Shown here: in pieces, positions 28,704-38,000 of the stretch
Position numbering within the stretch: the stretch's first letter is position 1
Layout of the letters: every line of letters starts with the position of its first letter
DNA from: Anopheles merus
Lineage: Eukaryota > Arthropoda > Insecta > Diptera > Culicidae
Direction: 5' to 3'
Length of the DNA: 64,000 nucleotides
Assembly: GCF_017562075.2 (NCBI RefSeq)
Contig: NC_054083.1
Location: 14,307,107 to 14,371,106 of the forward strand
Position numbers and translations under genes: made by a program
Notes under the pieces: generated by a model
What the model saw: only the letters and a program-made list of their open reading frames with translations
Told to the model about the DNA's origin: nothing
Database searches by the model: none

Positions 28704-28880
28704 ATTCTTCTTCTTCTATTTGGCGTAACGACCTAAGTAGTCATATCGGGCTATACACGGGCTTTCGAGAGTTTAATAAGTACCCCGAAGTCGTATACTC
28801 AGTCCTAACTACAGGGTAACAGTTCATCTGAGGCTTTAAACTATGATGGACATTTTTTAAAGTGGTACGAGTAACAATTA
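28704..28880 (-). mobile_element. Old, degenerate SINE200-like element
   Basis: Minus orientation: the TTCTTCTTCTATTTGGCGTAAC tail is clear, and the body is recognisable (CGGGCTTTCGAGAG, GTCAGTCCTAACTAC-like). The head is decayed (GGCTTTAAACTATGATGG in place of a sharp B-box). Ends are approximate; no target-site duplication seen. Confidence 0.75.
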
Positions 28881-29488
28881 CTTCAGCACCAAATACAAAA
28901 CACATAAAACATACAAAGCGTGTAAGTTATGCTCAATCCAGCTCAGGAGTGTTTAATTAATAATACTAATGTAACAATTTATTGACTATTTATTCTATTT
29001 TTTCTGAGCGGACAATACAGGAGACCCCGTTTAGGCAAAGAAAATTCGTTGCCACGTATTTGTAAAAGACACAACCAATAAAACGAGAAAACAAAATCGA
29101 TTGTGTATGAATTTTATAAATTTTCAAATAACTAATAATATTAAGAAAAACTATTGATATTCATTTGTACTTCAAGTTCGAATTTTATTCATCTTTTTTT
29201 TAAATCCAAATCTGATTGATGTCAAATGCATTCGTGAGCAAATGACATCAAAATGTACGTGCTTCTACGCACCCGTTAATTTAACCCAAACGGTTTCAAT
29301 CAGCTAGGTTAATCTTAACTTAATGGACGTATGTACATTGTAATCGTAGATTCAGTCATTGCGTTGATTGTGTTATCTTTCCTCGACCGTATGCTTCTAA
29401 ACAACGAGCGTCGTCAGTATAAAATTTCGTAGTAATTCTTTGTCAAGCTTTTTTTTTTGTCAAGAAGCGATCCTTCTTTTTTAGCTCA
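28881..29488. other. AT-rich intergenic DNA 3' of ZCCHC8
   Basis: No gene supported. The right part probably contains the cleavage site and downstream DNA of the ZCCHC8 transcript. Confidence 0.5.
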
Positions 29489-29494
29489 TTTATT
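29489..29494 (-). promoter_or_regulatory. Candidate polyadenylation signal for ZCCHC8
   Basis: AATAAA on the minus strand, about 250 nt past the ZCCHC8 stop codon. It is one of several AT-rich candidates; transcript data would decide. Confidence 0.35.
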
Positions 29495-29704
29495 TCAATT
29501 AATTCTCGGTGAGTTTAGTGTTGGTCATATTCTGCATGTATTTTTTTAATCAGAAACCATTGGCTGGTATTGAGATATTTGCAACACACTGAATCGCTCG
29601 AGTTCCTTTCGATAATTCTAATTCTTTTTCGAAAGTAGATCTAGCCTAGTCTAGTTCTTATAGTTCTAGTCTAGTTACAAACACTGCTTCCTCTGCGTTC
29701 ATTC

Positions 29705-29708
<4 letters not shown>

Positions 29709-29740
<32 letters not shown>
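29709..29740 (-). repeat. (AG)16 microsatellite at the start of the ZCCHC8 3' UTR
   Basis: A CT run on the plus strand, so the transcript would read (AG)16 beginning two bases after the stop codon TAG at 29743-29745. It sits in the 3' UTR, so length variation would not change the protein unless the stop were lost. Confidence 0.95.
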
Positions 29741-29742
<2 letters not shown>

Positions 29743-31809
29743 CTATCGTCCATCATCCATTTCGCGCAGATGTTTGTTCATCTTCTGCCGCACTTCCGAC
29801 AACAGGGACTTCATCTGTTCATATTTTCCCGTCGAGTCGGGAAGATTCTCAAAGTGTATCACGTCGCTAACGCCCTTTGAAAATGCTTCCCCACTTGGCA
29901 ACGTATCGTACGGCGTGAACGCTTTCAGTATCGGCGTTCCGAGTGACATTCGCTTCAGCCCCATGCTGGCGGGTTCGTCAATGTAGGGCACTTTGTTCAT
30001 GGCTATTTCGCCGAGATCGAACGTTTCCGGTTCGGGCGGCCGTTCCGATGGCTCACACTCGTTAAGCGTATTCGTTTTCGGTGGAGATGGAGGTCGCGGT
30101 GGTTCGATAAAGCAAGGAGCCGTTGAAGTGGATGGTACCTGGAGAGACTGTTCGGCTGCCAGCTTTTCGGCCAGCAGTATGTCGTTCATAAACGAACAAT
30201 CTTCTGACAAAACCGTACAGTTGGCCAGCTGTTCTGCGGGCTGCGTCGGTACAGTATCGGCCGGTGCTGCCGGAAGGGACGATGAGGAAGGCGATTCTTC
30301 CATGGACTGGTCAGCCGCTAGATTCTCGGCAAGCAAAATGTCACTCACAAATGAAGATTCTTCCGTCATCGTAACATTGTTGGCCAACTGATCTTCGAGT
30401 TGCTTCTGTTTTGCCTGCAGATCAGCCAACGTGGGGGATGGTGGAGCGGGCTCAGGCACGACCAAAGGCGTATCCTGGAAAAGTAAAACGATAAAATTAA
30501 TACCAATATTATGTGTGTACTGTTTTGCTCATCCACCAACACTCCGTTTGTTTTGTGAACTTACATCCAATGAGATCACTTCCACGGGAGTCTCGACCAG
30601 AATCACACTATCATCAACTGCTGAGGTCGCGTTATTAGATTCAGTATCAGAAGACAGCTCACCATCCTCTAGCTCATTCGACTTGGCTGCTTCCGGCGGC
30701 GGAGGACTACACTCCATCGCGTCCATATCCACTACTTCCCTATTTACAGTGGGATCATCGTTAGTTTCTGCGTCTGGTTCGATGGACATCTTAAGCTTCT
30801 TGCGTCGATAGCCTCCAACCAACGTGCCCTCCAGCTGCCGGATCATGTTATCCCGCCCCAGCTCCTCCGTATAGGGTGGCACTTTATAGTACTTCCAGTC
30901 GTCAAACATTCCCTCCGGCGGTGGCTCGTTAAATCCGGGATACTCTATTATTTTCCGCACATCATACTTCATGCGTGCATTGTCCACCTCGCCGTCACTT
31001 TCGTCCGAGTGCTGCACTGCGTCGCCGTTCGATCCGAACAGCTGCAGCCCGGAATGGGTAATCTTTGCGTCCTCGAGCCAACCCGGCGGATAGCCAAACA
31101 TGCGCATCCGGTACACGTGCAGTGGCAGATCGCGCGAGCCGAGTCCGAGTGCACCGCGCAAACCTTCGCTCAAAGCGCCGGGCCTGAAATGACCGTACTT
31201 CTGCTCCAGGTCGGCGTGGTAGCGGTCAGTCTTTCGCTGGAACTCTTCCTTCTTCTGTCGGATACGCGTATAGTTGCGCGGCTGCTTGCAATCCTTCAGC
31301 GCATGATCGCCCTCACAGTTCCAGCAGGTTTGTTTACCTTTCGGTCGCTTCGAGAGCGAACCGGAAGCGGGCGGTGGCGTCTGTCCATCGAACACTTTGT
31401 TCATCGATTTCTTGTAGCTCGGTATCTGACTATCGTTCTTTTTGTTCTTCATGGGTGTGGAGTCGATAACGAACCAGCGGTCGGTCTCCGAAGCGCCCTT
31501 CTCCTGTGCCTCCAGGGAGCAGCCATCCTTTCCTTGCGCAACGTTTATCGACTCGTTAGGTAGATGCTCCTGAAACACTGCTTTTAATGCACTGGAAACG
31601 GCTTTTTGTAGCTTTTCAAATAATTCCTTGTTTCTGAAGCGAATCGCTATCAGTGGAGCGTCCACTTGCGAACCATTAACTTCGTCATTGTCGAGATCAA
31701 TACTAACTACGGGCACGCTCGTTTCCAAAATCTCTATATCGCTATCGTTAGAGTTTGCGGCTTCTAACCGTGGTGTCGTATTATTTTCACTTGTTGAGTT
31801 CTCGTCCAT
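29743..31809 (-). CDS. ZCCHC8: Zinc finger CCHC domain-containing protein 8 homologue (NEXT complex scaffold)
   Basis: Two exons, 31809-30565 and 30474-29743, join in phase 0 (SLD|DTPLVVP) over a 90-bp intron (donor GTAAGT, acceptor TTTTCCAG). They give 658 aa, near the 707 aa of human ZCCHC8. The N-terminus is acidic. A zinc knuckle CWNCEGDHALKDC (C162, C165, H169, C174) is followed by KQPRN and a basic helix. A PSP domain covers about residues 205-260, with LPLHVYRMRMFGYPPGWL. A proline/acidic tail holds a duplicated 28-residue motif (445-472, 498-525). A C-terminal segment at about 608-648 contains NLPDSTGKY. In the known family, ZCCHC8 bridges RBM7 and the MTR4 helicase and feeds nuclear RNAs to the exosome; its C-terminus contacts MTR4. 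The ATG at 31809 is the first Met of the open frame. Nearest neighbour is Orai, 2 kb upstream, same strand. Confidence 0.93.
30145..30387 (-). repeat. Duplicated 28-aa motif in ZCCHC8
   Basis: Two in-frame repeats, 30387-30304 and 30228-30145, encode LANNVTMTEESSFVSDILLA... and LANCTVLSEDCSFMNDILLA..., each continuing E-x-LAA-x-QS. About 18 of 28 residues are identical, with a 25-residue Ser/Pro/Ala spacer. The S-F-x-x-DILLAE core looks like a short amphipathic helix, such as a repeated docking peptide. Confidence 0.9.
30475..30564 (-). other. ZCCHC8 intron
   Basis: A 90-bp intron with donor GAT|GTAAGT and acceptor TTTTACTTTTCCAG|GAT. Reading through it without splicing meets a stop within about 12 codons (after ...NKRSVGG), so splicing is needed for the C-terminal third. 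Confidence 0.92.
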
Positions 31810-32383
31810 TATTAAAGTTGTTTTTGCTTTCCTTTATTTTACCGAACGCCGCCAAAAGTGTTTTCATCGGAAATCACTGTCTGCTGTTGTTTACCTTTTG
31901 TTGACGGAAGAGTGACGTTGCCGAACAAAACGGAGCTATCGTTCCCATCCGCCCCAAGTAGGGTGGGCTGTGTGAAATATTTTGAAAAAGAGTCGTTTTA
32001 CCGTTAGATTTCTTAAGAAAATTATAAAAAAATACATTTAAATTTCTGTTTAAGACATATCTATGTTTTTTTTAAATAAAATTACCATAACAATAGCCTC
32101 GTTTGATTTGAACTTAGCCATACTTTATATTTACAGAGTATTTAAATTAAAAAAAACTAATCAAATCTATTTAAAAAATACTTAAATCGCCCGAGTCTGA
32201 TATGATATTGAAAAGGAAATATAAATATTTAACGTTATATTTAATTAATGGAATTAATAAAAAACAATGTGCATGATGGTAAAATCACTCAAAACAGTGC
32301 CGAAATAAGTTTGTCTTCATAGCAAATAGTAATAGGTACGTTTCGGAACAAGTCTGTTGAGAAAATAAAACAAGATTGATGTA
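31810..32383. other. ZCCHC8 5' region and AT-rich spacer
   Basis: 31810-31980 is GC-moderate and probably holds the ZCCHC8 5' UTR and core promoter; no TATA box is evident. 31980-32383 is AT-rich with no further feature. Confidence 0.45.
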
Positions 32384-32864
32384 CAGTAGAGCGCCGTTTA
32401 TCTGAGTTTCGCGGGACTTGACCTCGCTCGGATATGCGAATTAGGCCGCAAATACACGACGAGCGTTTCCGCGCCCGCGGAAACGCGTATAACAATCCAA
32501 TCATAGAAATGAAATGTCATTCGAACGCGCTACCGCGGAACGCAGAGATACTCATGCTGGATATCTCTGCGGAACTGTTATACGCTTTTGAACGCGCCCG
32601 CGGAAACGCGCGTCGTGTATTTGTGTTCAGAAGCGTATAGCAGTTCTGCAGTTCCTTGACAGATAAATATATCAAACCGATCCGTTTGACAGATAAATAT
32701 ATGCGCAATCTGAGATTGCGCATCGTTTATTGATACGGTTATACGAAAAGGCGTTTGACAGCACGTGCGATAAAATCGCATGCGATGAATCACAGACACG
32801 GCCCTGAACTGTCATTTCTCAACAGCACGGATAAACGGAAAGCCGGATAAACGGCGCTCCACTA
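32384..32864. mobile_element. TA-flanked DNA element containing a foldback
   Basis: Termini are CAGTAGAGCGCCGTTTATCT at the left and, inverted at the right, TAGTGGAGCGCCGTTTATCC. TA dinucleotides lie outside both (32382-32383, 32865-32866). Inside, 32448-32626 is a 180-bp near-palindrome. Paired arms include CAAATACACGACG with CGTCGTGTATTTG, GCGTATAACA with TGTTATACGC, and CGCAGAGATA with TATCTCTGCG. Further right are a direct repeat of TTGACAGATAAATATAT and a hairpin TGCGCAATC-TGA-GATTGCGCA (32702-32722). No coding capacity. Mariner/pogo-type by target site only. Confidence 0.8.
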
Positions 32865-32866
32865 TA

Positions 32867-33804
32867 TATTCTGTTTTATATGTATCTGATTTTGTTATTT
32901 TTATGAATATGCTCAATTTCCATGCCAATATCAAAAGAATATTTTTTTAGTTACGCTCAATAGCATATTTGATAGGTTTTCAAATTTTGAATACGTCCCA
33001 CATACCCGCTAAGCAAACAATTCGCTGTGAAACTGATTCAAAAATGTTGGGGAAACATTTAAAAAATCTTGGGAGTAAGCCTAATATTGAGATATCTCTG
33101 CAATACTTACCAGATTTGTTTCAAATTACAACACAATCAATTTGAATAAGGTTTTGATCTTCGATGTTTAAAAATTAAAAACAATCCAACAATACGATTT
33201 CATTCACTTTATTTTCTTCATCACGTCGGGAATGTTGATGTGAATACAATCGTCTGTGTTGTCGTTTCAATCAACTACCGCATTTCTTTTCTTCGTTCAA
33301 TAATGCTTAACTGTATTGAAGCATAACAATTGCTTCAATCGCACGTCCAGTTCGATTATAATTTGTGATTTATTTGCATAAATCTGACCGGCAACGGTTC
33401 ACATGCTCGTCATACATTTCTCGTTAGCAATTAAATTAGTTGTCTACTCGTGATCGTTAAAGGGTAAGTAACAATAGTTTTTCTCTCTTTCTCTACTCGA
33501 TGTCTTTTTTGTGTGTGATACAGTTATGTTGGGTGCGAAAGGGAAATAAAATAAATCGATTATTACACTAGACATAGTTTCTCATCACTAGAAGCTATCG
33601 CGGATAGGGAGGTATTGTGAGAAAAGGGACCTACTACAAAGGAAACAGTTAAAGGAAAGGAATAGAGAAAAATAAAAAATCAAACAAACAAACCAGATCC
33701 TATCCAATCGAGGTTCACAATTAAGGTTTATGTTGAAGCATGAAATCACAGTTGGTGTAATTTGTAAAAATATAAAAGTGGTTATGGAAGTCGATGGCTT
33801 TGCA
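32867..33804. other. Intergenic DNA and Orai 3' UTR
   Basis: The right half (about 33200-33804) is the likely Orai 3' untranslated region; the left half is AT-rich spacer. No other gene seen. Confidence 0.5.
33369..33374 (-). promoter_or_regulatory. Candidate polyadenylation signal for Orai
   Basis: AATAAA on the minus strand, about 430 nt beyond the Orai stop. A second AATAAA at 33208-33213 is an alternative. Confidence 0.35.
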
Positions 33805-34335
33805 TCACACGATCTGCAGCCCGGACGGGTGCAGTATCCCGTGATGGTGCTGCTGCTGATCGAAATGGTCCTGCTCCATCTGCTCCTTGAGTATCTCCAA
33901 CTCCCGAATGCCGGACACGGTCACCTCGTACTTGTGCATCATGAGCGAGCGGTAAAAGTGGAGCGCGAACGCCACGAAGATCACCAGCACTGGAATGAGC
34001 ACTATGCAGGCCGACCAGGCGGCCGTCGTGTTGAGATCGTAAAACTTCACCCAACACAGGATGGCGATCTCGAGCAGAAAGAGGATTAGGCCGAGCAGGG
34101 TAGAGAAGGCCCACGCCGTCTCGATGTACCAGTGCAGCCGCTCGTGGGGCGATTCATGTACGAGCGAGATACTGTGCAGGTTGCACACCGTCTCGATGTT
34201 GGGCAAGATGCAGGTGCTGATCATGAGCGCCAGCATGTGCACCGCCACCAGGAGCGTGGTGCACACGGCGAACGCTATCAGCATTGCCGATGGCACTTTG
34301 GTATTTTCATCCAGCTGCACCTCAACCATAGCGAC
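33805..34335 (-). CDS. Orai: Orai terminal exon: pore, TM2-TM4, C-tail
   Basis: Acceptor CCCTTTTCACAG at 34336-34347, then phase-0 GTC GCT ATG GTT GAG; stop TGA at 33805-33807. It encodes the selectivity-filter Glu 5 codons in, then MLIAFAVCTTLLVAVHML (TM2), ISTCILPNIETVCNLHSI, HESPHERLHWYIETAWAF, TM3, TM4 and the C-terminal helix SGIRELEILKEQMEQ. The splice junction falls inside TM1 just before the filter. The short loop between TM3 and TM4 contains the glycosylation sequon NTT. The tail ends in a Gln/His run. The frame stays open into the intron upstream, so a false extended start (34413) is possible but not used. Confidence 0.97.
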   Translation of the reverse strand, partial: VAMVEVQLDENTKVPSAMLIAFAVCTTLLVAVHMLALMISTCILPNIETVCNLHSISLVHESPHERLHWYIETAWAFSTLLGLILFLLEIAILCWVKFYDLNTTAAWSACIVLIPVLVIFVAFALHFYRSLMMHKYEVTVSGIRELEILKEQMEQDHFDQQQHHHGILHPSGLQIV

Positions 34336-34916
34336 CTGTGAAAAGGGAGCGAGAAGTAATAGTTCGATTAGTGGAAACAGTTTTTCATCGTGTACGAAAC
34401 AATGTAATTGCAACGATTTCGTGCGATAAAAACCACGATTTCTAAATAAAACCTAACCTACTACAAACGCACGTGGGCGATAATAACAAAATTCATGCCA
34501 TATGTTTTCACATTAGCATGGACATGTGAAAATTAAGTTTATTTCTCCACGAGGTCACCGCACGCGTCGTGAATGAGATCGGAATTTTTCGGACGACCAT
34601 CTTTCCAAATGGAATGTTACATACCCGCAAAGAAAAGAAGCTCGTTAATCATAATCATCTTGTGCGGGCATGTGCACGCGATGGTAACGACGATTTGTTA
34701 TAGTTTCTGAGCAGTGGAATGTTTCCCGCCGTGGTAGTTGGGCCCGTTGGGTGGGATAATGGTCCTCCCCGTGTTCTATGTTGGTAACACACGCCCCGTA
34801 ACCGTTACACAAAAAAAAGAACAAACAAGAAAAAAAACCGCATCCGAAACCGTTCACACAACCGGTCACAAAGTTTATGATCGCTTGTAAATTGTGTTGG
34901 TCACTTGCCGCATTAG

Positions 34917-35004
<88 letters not shown>

Positions 35005-38000
35005 ACACCCCGCACAGCACAGCACAGAGTGCGTAACACGGAAGCGCAGCAGCGAGTTCGGGGACAGCGGAAAGCAGAAATGCGTTGAGCCGTGTCCGTG
35101 TATGTTTTTTGTTGGCAATGCAAATTGGTACCTCACAGCAGCTTCTGCCCCTGTCCGTCCGGCACGAAATATCAAAACAACCTGCCTGCCCGCTGGGAGG
35201 TGTGTGTGTGTGTGTGTTCTACGAGGTTGAATAAAAATTCGGATGGCTAGGATTAAACTATTTTTAAAATAAACGGAACCATCCGCAGCAACCTGGCGTG
35301 GCGCGCGGCTTTTTTACTGAACACTCAACTGAGGCAGACCGACCAGGCCCGCCGGCCGGTGTCCCTGCTTGCGAGACCTGCCCCCAAGCAACACCGCAAC
35401 ACAGATTGTTTCCCAAATGCCGTTGAACGACACTGACACTGACAATGACCCCCAAGAATGCGTGGATGAAGGATAGAAGAGGCTGACGACTCTAAGCGAA
35501 CAAGGGGAAGCCAACTCTTGGCGCGGAGTGTCCGTTTCATACCGTCCCTTAACTGTGTTCTTACTTACCATGGCAAATCCAGACAGCAGGGCGGACGTTT
35601 TACTGGAAGCTTTTAGTTTCGCACGGCTCAGCTGTAGCTTTCGCCAGGACAGATAGTTGGGTGTGTGCAGATCATCGCCGGTTTGTGACATTGTGCTTAG
35701 GTTGGATCGTCGCTATCAAATGAAAAAAGCAATACAAAAAAATACTATTAATTATTCCATTCCAAAAATGGCTTTAAAAAACGGAAAACCAAAGGTGAAT
35801 ATAGAGAGGGAAGAGGATGGGTTACAATTTGCTTTTCGGTCGCTTACAAACGCTTCCTGGGCGAAGAGTGATGACGCAGCGCCCCCGTGAAAGCTGGCGC
35901 CCGCTGCACCGAGACCACTGAGCAGTCCCGTGTTGACACTGCAGCTGTTCGGATGCGCACTGCCACCGGTCCAGAAGTCTCCAACGCCGGATGCACCGCC
36001 GAGACCACCGCCGCCACCGAGCGCGGACGACGACGAGTGCGACCGACTGGTACGTACCTTCGGTACCGGCTGTGGACTAACCCTGAGCACTGTCGCCGGT
36101 GTCGCCGTGGCCGGATGGTTGAAGTTGCGATAGAGTGGCGAGTTCAGGCAGAGGTTCGATTGTGAGCAGCTCGGATGTAAATGCATTGTTGTTTCGCCGG
36201 CCGAGGCGGGTGCGCGCGCGATGAGATCGCGCTCTCTCGAGCGCAGGAGCAAAAAGTGTCGGTATTTGAATTTCGCGCGAGAGCGCCCCGCAGCACACTA
36301 GATTTTCTCACACCGATTGCGCTTCTCACACACAGACCAAACGCGGCTCGAGCTGCGCTCTACCACAACGCGTCACAATCACCACACGTGCCGTGCTCTG
36401 GGGATGCTTGATGCAATCTTGAAAAGTGCATTTAAAATCTTTGCAACCGTTTTCACCTTCAGTTCTTTCGCCTAGTTGATACAAAAAAGGGCCAATTTCA
36501 AACTAAAAAGAAACAATCATACCGCACAGTGAAACAATTGAATTGTCATTGCTGTGCGCACTGCAGTTGTCCCTTCGCGCGCTCATTTACGAGCCCCATC
36601 GTAGTGCACGTGAGCATGGCGATCTTTCACTCAACAGCACTGAGATCGCGGCAGAGGCGGCGGTGGCAATGCTCTTTCATGCGCGGGGAAGATGTGCAGC
36701 AACACACAGCAGCAGATCGAGCTCATCGTCATCGCCATCACCAACACAGCCGCCCCGTGCACAAATTCTGCTCGCGGTGAAATGCGATCAACGTACACGA
36801 TTCCTCACAACGACGCCTGCGCTTGTGTCCACTCTTAATGAGTTCGATGTGTGAATGATCTGTGTTAGGTGGAGAGCTGTTTGGTTTGTCGCCTTTAAAC
36901 CACTGCCCACCCACACCATACAAACAACAAAACGGCAGCGGCTAAACGCAAACACTCGCCGTTGACAAAAATATCACCTAAAACATTCCTTTGCAGCGGC
37001 GCGAGTGGTGTACTATTACCACTTAATGTTCCACCATCAAACGGTCACCCTAACGGACATCCGTGGCCAAGATGTTCTTTGTGTGTGTGTTTTTTGTGAA
37101 CATTTTCCCTAGCGCGGTCGTTTCCACAGGAAAAGGAGACAAAAAAGGTAGAAGCAACTCCAGACCGTTTGGTTCACAGTTCAAGCGAGTCGACATTCGC
37201 ACATTCCTCCATGGCGTACAAGGGAGATGATTGAACGAACAGCTGGTTCGGGGTCACACACGTATGCTGTTTGGTATTTGTTGGCTGCCAAGAGTAAATG
37301 ATTTGCCACGGTTTGAACAACGATTGGTAACGATTCTGGCTGGTTCATAGTTCGTCGTACTAGAGGCGTTTTACGATAAGAAAAGGGCAACATTACTCAT
37401 ACAAAGAGTCGCTACGCAGCATAGATTAGACCGTTCAAACAGAACTAAATTTGGTTATCGTTTCGAAAGGATTTAATTGGAATTATAACGACCATCGACA
37501 CTACGGGCTATTAGAGATAGTTTTACTTTCTTATCATTTTACTGGCTAATCGCGACTGGAGATAACAACGAACAGTATTGTTTCCCCTTGATCGTAAGCC
37601 TCTCGCCAGGCAAAACTCGTCCTCACAATGCTCATATAGGACAGCGAAAGTGTTTCTCTCCAATCACCATCTTATACAACAGCACAATAATGCACTTTTC
37701 ACCGCATCTGCCTCACTAACATGAAGCAATCCCTTTGCAAATCGTACACAACATACGTCGTAGTTTTATAATTCTAATCCACTAAGCGCCTGTGTGGTCG
37801 TGTATGTTAGATGATATTGATAAGACTGTTCCGAACTAATTCCGAAGCAATAAGTTTCCGCAATCAATATCTAATCAATGCCGCCAAGTCAGGCGTACAC
37901 CACACAACACAAACAACCCGACGAACACACACTAACACTCTAATATTAATATTCCATCGTCCCTGCGAACGGTTCAAGGTTTCGACCGTCTAATAAAACA

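Noticed and set aside
34336..34413. Extended N-terminus of the Orai terminal exon (MQLHCFVHDEK...)
   Set aside because: It reads through the intron acceptor; joining to 35569 restores the conserved SGFAM-VAMVEVQ.
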